Below are positions 32,901-45,647 of a DNA stretch of 64,000 nt, piece by piece (the stretch's first letter is position 1; every line of letters starts with the position of its first letter). A program made the position numbers and the translations under genes. The stretch is from Spizellomyces punctatus DAOM BR117. Its lineage: Eukaryota > Chytridiomycota > Chytridiomycetes > Spizellomycetales > Spizellomycetaceae. The notes under the pieces are model-generated. The model was not told where the DNA came from. It was given only the letters and a program-made list of their open reading frames with translations, and ran no database searches. The stretch lies in assembly GCF_000182565.1 (NCBI RefSeq), contig NW_015971538.1, forward strand, positions 268,713 through 332,712, written 5' to 3'.

Positions 32901-34960
32901 TTTCCAGCTCCAAAATACGGTCTTCTAGTTTTACAATCTTTACGGCTCGCTCTTCGCTGATTTGATTGGGTGAAATAGTATCCTCATTGGTCTGTGAATC
33001 CTCCAGCTGCCGCCGAAGTTGTTCCACTTGCTCTGTTTTCAGCGCCATTTCTTCACGCGCGGTTTGTAGTAACCTTTCCAGCTCCAAAATACGTTCTTCT
33101 AGTTTTACAATCTTTACGGCTCTTTCTTCGCTGATTTGATTGAGTGAAATAGTATCCTCATTGGTCTGTGAATCTTCCAGTTGCCGCCGAAGTTGTTCCA
33201 CTTCCTCGGTTTTCAGCGCCGTTTCTTCACGCGCGATTTGTAGTTCCCTTTCCCATTGCTGACGATGAAGTTGTGTTTGCTCCTCAATCTGTTCGATATG
33301 ATGCAAGAACTCGTCCTTTTGCTTTGCTAGAGTGCTACACATAAAATAGCACAATTAGTAAAATAATCACTCTTGCCAGCTTCAATCTCCTGCCATACTT
33401 TTCTAATCTACTAATTTCAGTATCTTTTTGCTCTGCAAGATCTACCGTCCTGGCCGATTCCACCTCCATGCTGGATTTCAATGCCTTCTGCAGCTCCTCA
33501 ACTTGTTGTTCCAATTGCTGGGCTCGTCGGCTGGCCTCTCTTTCCCGACTCTCTACTCGTTTTAATTCCCGTGCGAGTTCCTGTCGATTTCGTTCCTGTC
33601 CGTCTCGTTGGGCGAGTGCACTAACTAGCTCTCCGCGTAGGGTATCAAGCTCCTGCTTTGCAGCATCAAAGCGTTGCGTAGTGTCGCGAAGATTCCGGCT
33701 TAGTGTCTCGAACTCCTCAAACTGCAATGTTGTCTTGCTTGCGTTTCCTGCCATATCCTGAAGTTGCTTCATCAGCTCGTCTCTCACTGACGCTAAAACC
33801 TCCCGTTGAAGGACAGCCTCCGCCAATTCTCCCTCTTGCAACTCGGCATCATGCTTGGTTTTCTCGAGAAGTGCCTCCAGCTGTGCAACACGTTGTCGAA
33901 GAGTTTCGTTGTCATGGCTTATCTCAGTAAGATGATCCTCAATCTTGCCATTTCCTACAGGTGTCGTTGTTATCGGCGACTGTGATGGTGGTTTCCGTAT
34001 CCTTGTTGCCGGTTTCGCAGGAGAGCTTTGACCGGATTCTTGAGGACCAGCAAATATGGCCGCAATTGCCTGAACACGGCCGCGTCCGCTAGGCCGAGTG
34101 GGAGATGTGGATGGAGATATCCTGCGGCCGGGAGGAGGAGTGGACGATGTTACTCTTGTGGATGACGTTTTTGCTCCCGCTTTTCGTCCTATACTAGAAG
34201 CTGGAGCTGCTTTAGATGGGCCTCCATCTACGGAAGCTTTGGAGGCCTCGCTGTCCGCTCGACTTCGGGCTTCTGCCCTCTTATTTACTCCGACACTCGT
34301 CCCGCCATTGGTCGCTTTTTTCTCCTTTGTAGAATTTGGGTTCGGTGTCGAAGGACGTCTCTCCCTCGCACTTGGCGGAGGCGGACTTTTGGTAACCAGA
34401 CCATCACCATTCATAGGTGTCGGCCGCCGAACTGTTCCTCCCGCATCGTTCCCCCGTCTCTTGCCATGCTTTGGCGTACCATGCCTTGATAAATACTCTT
34501 CTACCTCGCGCTGCTTTCGTGGTGACCTACATAGCTCGCTTAAGAACGCATAGTGTCCAGCACAAATCCGCTCTTCGTCTTTGACACCCTTAAGTTCGGC
34601 AAAAATGCGATCTAGCTGACGAGCTTCCGCTTTATCCTTCAACGCTCTCCAGACCCGCCCTTTCGGAACCCCAAGCGCCTGACAAGGTTTGGCACTAAAC
34701 TCCTTAAATGGGGTTGCCGTCACATCTATCCCTTTAAAGGGACAGACAAAGCTAACATTGCTTATTTCGCCAACTGTAGAACACATCATCAGGGTAATGT
34801 CTCATAGTCACAAATGACCTCATTCAATCCTACCCATTCAGGATCTGCTTCCACCTGCACATTTGGAACGTATGGGTGGTAGAAGGGATCTTCGTGGTAG
34901 CAAGGCGAAAAAGCCAATGCAGAGTGCACTATCCAGCGGCGTCGTGTTCAATGCCAAAAG
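29906..34960 (-). CDS. Coiled-coil / leucine-rich-repeat / RhoGEF protein, 3' end in gap
   Basis: Minus-strand multi-exon gene. Order from the N-terminus: a folded piece around 34780-34520 (GVPKGRVWRALKDKAEARQ, unrecognised), a basic Ser/Pro-rich linker (to about 33950), a long coiled coil (33930-32560, with a 58-residue tandem duplication), a disordered stretch, then 7-8 leucine-rich repeats (31850-31320; for example LTHLYLDRNRLIEFP, LLVLNLTGNQLERIP, LEVLDLSRNRITNLP, LECVDLSHNHLRFLP). A DH (RhoGEF) domain follows, starting ERRARVIGEMVATEKTYVREL at 30690 and continuing through VFLAIAPFLKMYSQYYNNFDTAN (30346-30278). The DH end and any PH domain are not visible. Presumed role: Rho-family GTPase activation in polarity or cytoskeleton. 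The start exon is unresolved. Confidence 0.7.
32897..33244 (-). repeat. 174-bp tandem duplication in the coiled coil
   Basis: Copies at about 32897-33070 and 33071-33244 are nearly identical; each encodes 58 residues containing EEVEQLRRQLEDSQTNEDTI and ISEERAVKIVKLEERILELE. The unit is a multiple of three and keeps the coiled-coil register approximately. Confidence 0.88.
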
Positions 34961-35084
34961 ATACGCTTTGAAGGACTGTCTCAGTCAGATGCTGTGCCAT
35001 TGAATGGAGGCACAGCTGACACAGTCATGTAAAAGTTGCAAACAAAAACCGTTGGGAATCTGCGACCCAAAACTTTTTGCACTC

Positions 35085-35713
35085 ATGGCCCCCACAACAA
35101 CACGAACGTCAAAGCAAAAGAAGCAAGCGCACTCGCTTATCTTCTGTCCGGACTGTGGGTCTCTTTTAGATCCTCCGTCCGGCGCTGAAGACAATGTGGC
35201 ATGCGGCATTTGCGGGGGAGTGGTGGTCTCAGAAGGTAGGAGAATATATGTGCGGGTCAAGGTCCAACTATCATTCTGATCTCTTTGCGACAATCAGCAT
35301 TCGAATCTGTGGAAGTTGTGACCAAAAGTAGACCTGGAGCTTTCCCAGACCGTCCTCAAATTGAAACGACCGAGGATACAGAGACAACCGAAGGAGGACG
35401 AACAAGTCAACATCTCAGGGATGGTGCAACGGTGGGTTTCGCTTCACGGTTTTCAGCAGATTGATAGATTGAAGGCCAATTTATCTAACTCGCTTTTTCT
35501 GTTTCTTCCTCTAGATCAAAGAAAAGTGTCCAAAGTGCGACGCCCCGGAAATGGTCTTCCACACTGCTCAGTTGCGATCTGCTGATGAAGGTCAAACCGT
35601 ATTTTACAGTTGTGTCAAGTGCGGGTAAGTAATCATGTTTTGGCAGTGACCGCTAGTCAAGGGAGTACTTAGAGAGTGTCCGCTGCAGATACAAATACAG
35701 CATCAACTCATAG
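35085..35713 (+). CDS. RPA12: RNA polymerase I subunit RPA12
   Basis: Four exons: 35085-35235, 35297-35431, 35515-35624 and 35689-35713; the last is only 25 bases and encodes YKYSINS. Two zinc ribbons: N-terminal CPDC and CGIC pairs (residues about 23 and 43), and C-terminal CPKC and CVKC. Between the C-terminal pairs is TAQLRSADEGQTVFYSC, the TFIIS-like hairpin whose RSADEG acids stimulate transcript cleavage by Pol I. Length about 139 residues is normal. The upstream in-frame codons before ATG 35085 are not needed. Its start is about 100-200 bases from the divergent LRR-RhoGEF gene. Confidence 0.93.
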
Positions 35714-36071
35714 TCAAGATTCTACCATAATTACTCACCGAACCGATGTTCCGTACCTTACGATGCGAGAGGACGACAGCCCTGCGATCAGCAAGCAGGA
35801 GCCGAAATCGCTAAAACTCATCCCCCACCCACCCACGTACCGATTTATTCGGTCTGTATCATAGGCAACAACATATGCATTTCTCTATACTCTGCAAATA
35901 TAAAATTCTATTTAGAGAAGTCGAGGATGAGGGTCAGCCATGAATTTTAAGCCATTATCGATACCCTATCTGTGCAAACCAGCGTTTCTAAGTATGATCC
36001 CAAGCGGCGCGAGGATTTCCTATATATATGTATCCCCGTAATGATCCATCCACGATCAAGGACACCACCAT
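35714..36071. other. Convergent 3' intergenic region
   Basis: About 360 bases between the ends of RPA12 and eIF2A. No gene seen. Confidence 0.6.
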
Positions 36072-38321
36072 CTAAGTTGCCAGAGCCACCATGCATGATC
36101 TGTCTATGGCTTGACGCCTAGCTTTGCCAGCTGGTAGACGACAGGAAAGTGAGCAAGAAGGAATTTTGACAGACAAAAAATCATCGAAATTCACCTGTTT
36201 CCTTATGACCTCGATTTCCTCCTTCAATGCAGCCTCCCCTCCAGCCTTCTTGATCTGAGTGAGCTCCACTTTCTCTCCTGCTTGAATTTTCGCTTTAATG
36301 TCAGCGATTTGCTTGAGCTTCTTGTTCAAAGTTTTATGTTTCTTTTCCAGATCGGCAGCTTGACCTGGCACTGGTACATATGCCGGAGCTTCGGCTGGGC
36401 TATCCGGAGCTGATGAACTGCCATCTCCTTCCTACATGACCTGCTTTCAGAGGTGTTTATCACAAACTATGAAGACGATGGAACAACCTACCTTCTTCTT
36501 GGCCTCCCGCTTCTTTTTGTTTTTAAGAGCGGCGCGTGACAATGTTTTATCCTCCGCAGTCTGCCCTGGGACTGGTGTATGATTGCGCACAGCACCATCT
36601 GCAATGACATCTCTTTGCTTGAAGATAGATGGCGTCGCAGAACCTCGAGCTCCAGGTGGTCTGTACACTCCAACAGGTTTCGCAGGCGTGGGAGCGGCAA
36701 GATTCGATTGAGGCGGAGGAGACAGAGACCGAATATCTGGCCAGTTTTCTGGGCGACTGGAGCGCCATTTGGCCTATGTAATATATGTATTTTTTAGCAT
36801 GCATAGCGCATAGCGTCATCCAGTGTTGCGATATACTGGCGTACCTGATACATCTCTTTCACCTCGATTGCATGCACGAGAGCCCCAGTGTAATGCCAGA
36901 TCTTGATGCCATTATCAACCTTCAGGCGCTTGTATAACGTGGAAGTCATTATATGTTTGCCATTGGGACACCAGTCGCAGCTTGATGAGTTCGGAGCGTG
37001 GATGGTGGCCAGCTTTTTGAAGGATTTGCGGTCCCAAACGTCCACATCACCAGCAAGATTCCCAAATCCCCCGATGAACAAAAGTCGTCCATGAGCATTG
37101 AAGCGCACAGTATTGCGGGCAGCTGCTCCAAACTCATAGATCGGGCTTGCACGATGATCAAACAGGGTGGCCTTCGCGGGCATCGAACCGTAAACCACGA
37201 CAAACTCTTTTGAGTTCGGGCTCCAAGCGACGTCATGGATGGGTCCAGGTTTATCTGTTTCCATCGAGGGTGTTAAAATTCCGAAAGCCTTAGGTGCAAT
37301 ACAATTATAAGCCTACCTAGTTCTACTCGACAATCAAAATTGCCAGTAATAGATAAATAGTAGAGATTGGTCTCTCCGTAGTACGACTGGCCGGTTTTAT
37401 CTACGTCAGTATGAGTAAATATCAAGACGTTTGTGCCGAGCGAGTTCCAGTGGAATTGAACGCTATCCGCACGATAGAACGACTTTTGCGTTAATGGCGT
37501 GTTCAAGTTCGTCACGTCGTATAATCGAACAGCCGCTGGCTGCCCCTTCTTTTCTGGAACGAACGCAGCGACCGTAACACGCTTGCCCGGAGATAACGAA
37601 AAGTCCGCCACGCCCTCGACCCGCAATCGAGTGCTCACACCCTTTGCAAAGTCTTTTGGATTGAAGAACTGTACTTCATTCGTAACAAGTCGTGCGCAGT
37701 ACGTTTCTTCCTCAGTCCAGTCCACGTTCCAACCAGTTTGATTTTTTTGCGTGAATGCAATCTGCTGCTCTCCTGTTGCAACGTCCCAAATGATAAGGTT
37801 CTTGTGCGGGTTGGAGTCGGAATCGGCTCCTTTTACGAAGCGTTCCCATGTCGAAAGAAAGGTACCACGAGGAGAGAACTCCACTTCGATGACATTTTTT
37901 TGTGGAATCTCTTGAACTTTTTCGTGAGTGGACGCGTCATAGATCTGTACTCTGCACCGCGAAACTGTGAGATTTTCTGATCACCACCGTCTAGGTGGAA
38001 ACAAACGTACCGGTCCTGTAGTACCCACGCAAGGTACCTTCCTTCGGGGCTGTACTCAAACACTCGAATATCTTCCGTGCTAAACGGTTGCAGCGCATCA
38101 AGGGCATGGCCCCATGGTAAACATGTTTCAGTTGCCGACTCACCTTGTGAATCCTTCGACTGTCTTGTTCTCCGGAGGACCATTTGCAATAACAATACCA
38201 TTGTTGCCTCGGTCTGGAAGCACCAAAGAAACCGTCAAGTTACTGTAGTAGCATCAAACTTTGCCTTTGGCCAAATATTTCACTTACATGCAAACTGCGG
38301 AATTGGCGGTGAACTGGTCAT
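36072..38321 (-). CDS. Translation initiation factor eIF2A
   Basis: Multi-exon. Starts MTSSPPIPQFAC at 38321 with a first exon of about 34 bases. WD40/β-propeller segments follow: VFEYSPEGRYLAWVLQD, EFSPRGTFLSTWERFVK, GWNVDWTEEETYCARLV, VQFHWNSLGTNVLIFTHTDVD, GQSYYGETNLYYL, GPIHDVAWSPNSKEFVVVYG, TVRFNAHGRLLFIGGFGNL, IMTSTLYKRLKVDNGIKIWHY. The C-terminal region has YRPPGARG and a Lys-rich helix (KKHKTLNKKLKQIADIKAK), matching eIF2A along its length. The factor (homologue of yeast YGR054W) binds 40S and can deliver initiator tRNA in special cases. The extreme C-terminus after KQVNF may be intronic, so the stop at 36072 is provisional. Confidence 0.92.
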
Positions 38322-38594
38322 GGCTACGAAAATCAGATGCTTCAAACGGACTTGTAAAACGTCTTTGTTGCGCAAAGCTGGGACGACGTGGAACTGGGAC
38401 TGACGTTAACGATCCGGTTGAGGGCGGGCTTATGGACTAATTATTCGGCAGCAAGAGTCCATCCAGCAGCGTCTGCGACTTTTGAACAGAGCGATGTATC
38501 ACGTGATATTAGCTAACTAAACACACCTCTGGTGCAATGCTATCTACAGCAACGTCCTCGAATTCCCGCCAAGCATATATAACATCCCAGTATT

Positions 38595-40276
38595 TCAGAG
38601 TTTCCCTGCAGCTTCCTCAAAGCTTCTCTTAAATATCTCCAATCCTAATCTCATTTCATTCTCCGATATAGTCAACGGAGGAATAAATCTCAACGTCTCG
38701 AATACCGAGGTGGTGAGGATAATCATACCGTTGCGTATGCAGGCTTGCTGTACTTGACTGGCAAAGTTTGCTGGGGCAGCTTCGGAGAACTCGAGGGCAA
38801 TCATTAGACCTAATCCTCTGATATCCCCAATCAATGGTGCAAGCTTTGGGTGCTGTCGTAGCTCTTCTAGGCCGGCAGTGAGCTGGGCGCCTCTGAAATG
38901 TGCAATTATTCGTTATATGTCAGCCTAGAATAAATCCACGAGTACACTATTACCTGGCATTGACATTGTCCAATATCCTCTCTTCTTGCATCACATCTGC
39001 GCATGCAACACCTGCCGCGCATGCGACCGCATTTCCAGAGTATGTGCCTCCCTACGAGACAACTATAGTTAAATCGTTGGAAATTCAATCGATAGCCCCG
39101 CTCATGCTTACCATACTCCCTGGAGTTTGGGTATCCATCAAATCCTTTCGACTAACAATAGCGCTCAAAGGATATCCATTTGCAATTCCCTTTGCCATCA
39201 CCATGATATCGGGACGCACACCGGAATGTTCAACTGCAAAGTATTTTCCAGTTCTACCAAATCCCGATTGGACCTCGTCAGCTATAAGCAGAATCTTATT
39301 CTCCTCGCATATGTCCTGGAGTCGCTCAAAATACGCTATGGTTGGAGGTTATTGAGATGTATAGCATATTTCGATGTAGAGAAGGCATACAAGCGCGGGT
39401 GTTACCTTTAGGCACAGGCACATAGCCTCCTTCACCAAGAACAGGTTCAATGATCAATGCCGCGGTATCTCCAGGTGCTGACTGTTGTTTCAATAGGATC
39501 TTTAACTGTTGGATAGCGTCGTCGCAGCATTCTTCCAACGACATATTGCGATGATGGTAATGGTATGGAAACGGGACTGCAAATACTCCTGGCTACAATC
39601 ACAAAAGTCATCGATAGCCGCCTGTAATTGAACATTCTGCCACTCTTACCATCAACGGACCAAATCCCGCCGAATAAATCGTCTTGCTCCGGGACATGGC
39701 CATGGTCGCAACAGTTCTTCCATGAAATGCTCCCTAAGTCCACACACATTTACAACCCGCATTATGATTCATATCGCGAATGCGGATATCATACCTGCAT
39801 GACAATAATGTTTTGCTTCTTCGTTGCATGCCTAGCAAGCTTGATAGACGCCTCAACCGCTTCCGAACCAGAGTTTACAAAAATAAACGTGTCCAAAGAC
39901 TTATGCGGCATAACAGGTAGAAGCTTCTCCATTAATGTAATTTGTGGATGGTGATAACCCAGGTTGCATTGCGCGTGAACGAGTTGCCCACATTGCTTTT
40001 GAGCCGCTTTCGTCACTGCTGGATGACAATGACCTGATATACAAGCAAGCCATTCTTACCAATGATGCACAGAGAACAATGCACAAGACGACGCAATTTC
40101 ATACCCAGATTCGTTACCCCAATTCCACATGTAAAGTCAAGAAACTTTTGCCCGTCGGTGCTGTAGAGCCAGGAACCTTGACCTCGCTCCCATACCAATT
40201 CAGTTATTCGGGAAACTCCCTTCCCTAGTCGCCGGCGGCCTATAGCTGCCAAATCTGCTGCAGATTTCAGTGACAT
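38595..40276 (-). CDS. Class III aminotransferase, 4-aminobutyrate-type
   Basis: Six or more exons. Start ATG 40276 (MSLKSAADLAAIGRRR); an upstream in-frame ATG near 40378 exists but its extra residues look non-conserved. Features of class III PLP enzymes in order: YSTDGQKFLDFTCGIGVTNLG, FVNSGSEAVEASIKLARHAT (phosphate binding), GAFHGRTVATMAMS, AALIIEPVLGEGGYVP, LLIADEVQSGFGRTGK, then DIMVMAKGIANGYPLSA with the PLP lysine, and GGTYSGNAVACAA. The C-terminal domain ends at 38595. It resembles GABA/β-amino acid transaminases of the bacterial GabT style more than fungal UGA1. Substrate is inferred only. Confidence 0.82.
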
Positions 40277-40627
40277 TTCTGTTGAATACTGGCAGTAGGT
40301 CGAAGCTTGCCAGTAGCTGGCCAGATGGCGAGCTGATGCGTCATCAACCACGTCATCTTCCAACGACGCGTCGTGCACTGCACGTATTTGCCAACAGAGC
40401 AGGTTTGCAGCAGGTTGTCAAAAGTAGACAATGGACGTCTTCTATACGAGAATTGCAGAAGCCCTCGAGCATTCCTCACAAAAATAATTACTGGGTAACG
40501 CACCCTCGTATCGTGTCCAGCAAAACAGCAGGTATCTCTTTAAATCTAACTAATGAGCTCCGAGGGCATCATAGTCATATTCCTCACACAACACACAGAA
40601 AGTCTGATAACAAGCTACATCTTCAAA

Positions 40628-42968
40628 TCACCAGTCTTCCCCCATATCCTCGTCATCCCCAATCTCCCCATCCACAATCTCCTTTGCTAATTTCCGCTCT
40701 TCTTCACGAAGGGCTGTCGCATTGGCGAGCTCCTTCCTGTGAATGTCTAGTGGGAAGCGGAGGGCCTAGGGATCACACATTCATAAGTACGGAATAACAA
40801 GCCACTTGAACATGTCAACAAGAATTACCTTCACGCTCTCGTTATGCAGGTTCAGACAGAAGCTAATACGTTGGTGGAACGCATTTTGGGGTTCATTGGT
40901 GGAATAGATATCAACGTTTTCCTAAGCAGCGCATCAGGATTTAGTGCTTTTCACACCGCAAACGGAAATGACACTGTAAATACCTTTGACTTCATGAAGC
41001 CCTTCTCGTGATCAATCGTGGCATCTATGACACCATCTCGAATAGCCTACACTGCGTGCGTTAGTGGATCGTTCATGCCAACATCTGCTGAGAAGTATGC
41101 ACCTTTGCAACAATGTACTCAGCGTCTTCCTCGCTGTCCAACTGCAGCTTGAGGCATATGTCTCGCAAGGAGATACGAGAGTATGACAAGCTAATCATGC
41201 GAACACCAGTTTTGATGACGTTATGGCGGAGACTGCACAGGAGTATATGCCGAAAATTAGATGCACCACAAAACAATGCAATCCAGTATCAGACGTACCG
41301 AAGAATCAAAGTGAAAGTTTTGTCCGCCCTGAAGGTGGCACCGTGCTGAGCTAGAGTCTCTTGGAACTTTGCCAAATCTCCAATTCGCACAGCTGTCGAA
41401 AGCGCGAATGTTTGAGCGCTGCACACTGAGAACCGCAAAAGAAGTTACCCCTACCTTGGGTAATTTGCAAATATGGTACGAGGGACTTCCTCAACATTGG
41501 CTGCCTGAATATTGCCCGGTCGGGGATTTCTCCCATAAGTAGCTGCACAATGATAGCCAGCTTATTCACCTGGAAAAGGAACGACATCGTCAGCCACAGA
41601 CATAGTATGAAAATCGAATGGAGCATTACCGCCTGCTGAAAGCCGGCGCTGGCGACACTTTGTGGCGCTTTCCGAACGGCTTGTAACAGATGTCTGTGGG
41701 AAGCTGTGTAGTCCAGCTGGATCGCTTTGATACGTCCTATTCCGGTACAATTATCAGATTGGTCAAAGAAAAGCACAGTCAATGCCATACTAACCCAAAT
41801 AATACATATGTCGCGCCATCTGGTTGTTGGATGCATTTTCAGGAAATGTAGCCTTTGATACAAGCTTATCCGCTTGATCATAGAGGTTGAACATTAGGTA
41901 GTTGCGAAGCAGGAGGTTCAATATTGTAGCCTGAACAATGCAGGAAAATAAGTCTTGTTGAAGTTGAGGAGATTAGGGGACGGACAATACCTGTGTATCA
42001 TCGTCATGGCGAAGAGTCGCAGTTCGCTGTGCCGCAAGAAGCACACTATAAATGATGTTTAGTCAGCTGGCCACGCAGGAACATTGAATTCTTGACACTC
42101 ACGGCCTTGCTTCGGCAAGCTTGTCAGCCAGCTCATAAAAGCGAGCAAAGTAGAAATATAAGCGTCCGGCTAATTGATCCAAGGTGCGACGGTTGAGAGC
42201 CTGGACTTTATCCACCAATTCTATCACTAGTTGCATGCCCTAAACGAATAGATCCAATATCAACACCAATCATGATGGCATGGTGGGCATGAAGACCACA
42301 CCAACCTGTTGGTAATCTTTCTGATCGTGAAGATAAAGAAGGACTAGATAGCTGAGGTAAACTTCATGTTCAGGAAGAAATCCTCTGCCATCTTTTGCAT
42401 CGCTCTTTTGCTCCCCCTGATCCACATCCATCTCGTCAGACGCCTGATTGAAAGCCTTAAGACATAGGTATCATAAGGATTATTCACAAGATAAAACCAT
42501 ACCTTGCCAACGCGTTTGAGGAGGGCATCTTTTGCCGCGTGATCTTTGGGAAAGTAAATATTGATCGCTTGCGTCAAGATTTCTGGAGTCAGCCTTTTGC
42601 GGATCGATGCTGTTGTGCGGAGAGCGCGGGTAGTAAACCGCGCTTCGAGGGTGGCTACAGCGCGCTCCAGCAAATTGATGTTCTGTTTTATGTCTAAGGC
42701 ACGCATTCATTAGAAATTATCAATACATGATGACCAAGGAGAATATCATCTTCAGTGGAGGCACCGCTCGGCGGGACAGCAATGACATCTCCAAGTTGAA
42801 GCTGCTTAAACACTCACCAGCAAGAACCGCCGCGACATTATCCGCCTTCTTCTCCTCCTCGGTCTTTTCCACATCCATGGGTACAGGAGCCTCCTTGTCC
42901 GTGTCCTGAGGCTTTTTACCCGACTCTGCAGACTCTTTCTTTGCTTTAGACGAACGCGTTTCCACCAT
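40628..42968 (-). CDS. RPN3: 26S proteasome regulatory subunit RPN3 (PSMD3)
   Basis: Multi-exon with at least nine short introns. Starts [13 protein letters not shown] at 42968 with a charged N-tail ([14 protein letters not shown]), then helical PCI-subunit body: [73 protein letters not shown], and the PCI winged helix [18 protein letters not shown] followed by [20 protein letters not shown] and [16 protein letters not shown]. It ends in an acidic tail [13 protein letters not shown] at 40630. RPN3 is part of the 19S lid scaffold. The end-to-end match is strong. Confidence 0.93.
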
Positions 42969-43402
42969 GATTGCGTTTATGGGTATAGGCTACGTGAATA
43001 CATTACAAGAGTGGTTGCGGAGGAGCCGTCGATTAATACCATGACACGGAGATCCACGATGGGGAGCAACGGCACGTTTACGCTAATGCAAAACTTACGT
43101 CGCGTTCGGAATTGAGTCTTTGGAAAGTGAGGCAAGGTACGTGCCGGATAAAGCGTTCGGAGTCAGCGTGATGTAAAAGCTGCACTTGGAAGTGATGTAT
43201 GGGCACCAGGCGTGTTCTGGGTTATCTGCCCAACGTAAAGGATGCGAGTTGCAAGTAACCACGTCAGACGCTCCAGCAGATCCCGTGATACTCATCTGAT
43301 CCAGTCTTCAAATTTGGAACCAGCTTTGGATATTGGACTTAGGAAAAAGATTTATTTAAAAGACTTCAAAAGCAGGGAAACTAATTACAGTATTTAAAAT
43401 AA
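42969..43402. other. Intergenic region, RPN3 promoter and creC 3' end
   Basis: About 430 bases. A 66-codon minus-strand open frame at 43095-43295 has no recognisable features and probably is chance. Confidence 0.5.
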
Positions 43403-45647
43403 TTATTGTACAGGATGCGGACGTAGCCAGATTTTAATCGTGCCTTGTTTGTCTGTGGTAACAACAGAATCATCGCGAAACGTTACAGAGTTCAAGGGAT
43501 CATTGTGGATGCTTTTGGACTAGCCATGAAAGTGAGCCACAGGCTACGTTCAGATAATTCGCATGTCAGCACATACCATAAATGGAGGCATGGATACAAC
43601 TTCGCTGCGGGATAGTACAGGGTGTACAGAATCAGGTCGATCAGAGCGTCGTTCCTGCAGATCTTGCCGCGATCGTCTCATGGTCGACGTAGACTATCAA
43701 ACAAAGCAAACAAATAATGACAACCTGGTACATGAATGACCGTCTCAACGTCCCCAAGCTCACTCACCATCTTTGGTCGATGTAGTGTTGGGAGGGCAAA
43801 ATCCCACAAGCATATCCGTGTATCGTCTGGTAGGTGAAACGGTTTCTCAGTCTCAAAGTAGGTGCATTCCAAGCAGATACAAATACATACCTCCGACGCT
43901 AGCAAATCGATAACTTCTGTCAGTGCACAGATGTGGGTCGAATGCAACGCTTGTTACCTGCAAAAAAAGAGAATGAGAAAAAGAGTGACAGTCGGCATGA
44001 CAGAGCTATACGCACCCATGAAGAGTGTCCAAGGCATCGTGCTACAATTCCCTTGCGAAATTGCCAGATGGTGACCAAATCATCTTGTCCTCCGGTAAGA
44101 ATATATTTTCCATCTGGCGAGAAGGCAACGCATGTGAAGCCCCCAAAGTAGCTTTTGTATGTGTCAAGAAGCTTTTCATGGCGATGATCTACTATCCGTA
44201 GGCATCCGTCCATGGAAGTGACTGCCGCATGTTGAATGTCTGGCGAGAATGCTATGGCTGTCGACTCACTGATTAGCAGTGACTGACTATAAGAAACCAG
44301 TAAGCTGATTTACCAGTTATTGCCTTCTTTCCCATTTGCCACCATGAACACGGATTCGTCTTGGGTGCTTTTGGGGGCTTATTTACAGTGAATAGTCTAC
44401 GTATTGAATTTCAGTCGGTCGTTCTTTGGATCATCAAATAGATTGACACTTACGAGTCATCGTCCGTTGCAGTTGGTCCCACTGTACTGCTACTAGGGTC
44501 ATCTTTTTCTCGGTCGAATATTATCACTCTTCAAGTGGGTCAGATATTGCCTTGTTGATCTCATATCCAAACAAAATTCACTTATACCTGCCGTCTTCAA
44601 AACCGGCTATAAAGAAATTCTCGTCGTCTCTTGTGCCACGGGGCTTCAGTGGCGCCACGTGAGCAGTCGAAAGCAGCGGTGAAGTTAAGGATGTACACCT
44701 ACAGGCATCCATTTTATGCAGGTCACAGCCGATTTATTGATGATTCCCTGATATATGTCAGATTCAGGGCATGTACAAAAGATTTTCCGTATCAAGTCTT
44801 TGCCTACCTGTTTGTTTAACCTTGCAAATTTCCCAGATATTGGAGAATACCACAAAATGTCGCCCGTGCTAAATCCTATCCTCAAACATTGAGCATTCTG
44901 ACGAACGTGGATAATCCAGATAGTACACACCAATGACAGTGTCGATGTTATCGCGCGTCAGCATACTAATGTCAAAACAAGTAACATATGCATCTCGAAA
45001 ATGGATGTACGATAAAGGTTCCTGTCGATGACAGTGATGATGAGTGTCACGACAGACTATAAGCTACAATGTGAGCACAACCTTTTGTTTACAGGGATAG
45101 TCTGCCCAAATCAAACTCTTTCCGACATTGAAGAGCATATACGATGATTCCGTCGGCCGATAGGAGAGGATCTTTGCCAACTGCAGGGTGCCTCGATCAA
45201 TTACAATGCGAACTTTCCAAGTTATTCGACAAAATGGAGATCTACCTGCTCATTGGCGACGACTTTGGAAACAAAGCTCGCGGGCTTTGTCACCGATGAT
45301 TTTGCTTTTTTGACCTTCCCCTTGTCCTTGTTAATAAATGAAAAGCTACCTTTATCTAAAAGCGCGCAACGTATATAAGCGGTTGATAACTCTCTTTAGC
45401 TGCAATTTCGGCGCTGCGTACCATCCCCGCTTACAGGAACTTCCACAAATCGGGCAGGTTGTTGGGTGCTGTCCACCGGATCGGTGGGACCTGTTGTCGC
45501 ATTGGTAGTCTTTGTTGTTACAGTGCATACATGTGTACCGATGGAGGGATTAGGCTGGAGATCTAGGCGGAGTTCATTGCATAGTGTAAAGTAACCCTCC
45601 GGACTGCTGAAAAAGGTGACGGGTTCAGGTTGGGGCAATTGCGACAT
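43403..45647 (-). CDS. creC: WD40 protein CreC / WDR20
   Basis: Multi-exon. ATG at 45647 opens [22 protein letters not shown], as in CreC proteins; the stop is at 43403 after [11 protein letters not shown]. The core is diagnostic: [39 protein letters not shown], then [12 protein letters not shown] and [12 protein letters not shown]. An earlier exon has [10 protein letters not shown], and the last exons carry DTRICLWDF. CreC/WDR20 binds the deubiquitinase CreB/USP12-46 and in Aspergillus is needed for carbon catabolite repression. The exon pattern was only partly traced. The partner CreB is not in this window. Confidence 0.85.

Noticed and set aside
35676-35864. 62-codon plus-strand frame after RPA12
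   Set aside because: It overlaps the last 25-base exon of RPA12 in another frame and shows no family features.
43095-43295. 66-codon minus-strand frame between RPN3 and creC
   Set aside because: No conserved feature, no promoter or intron signals, and a length expected by chance.
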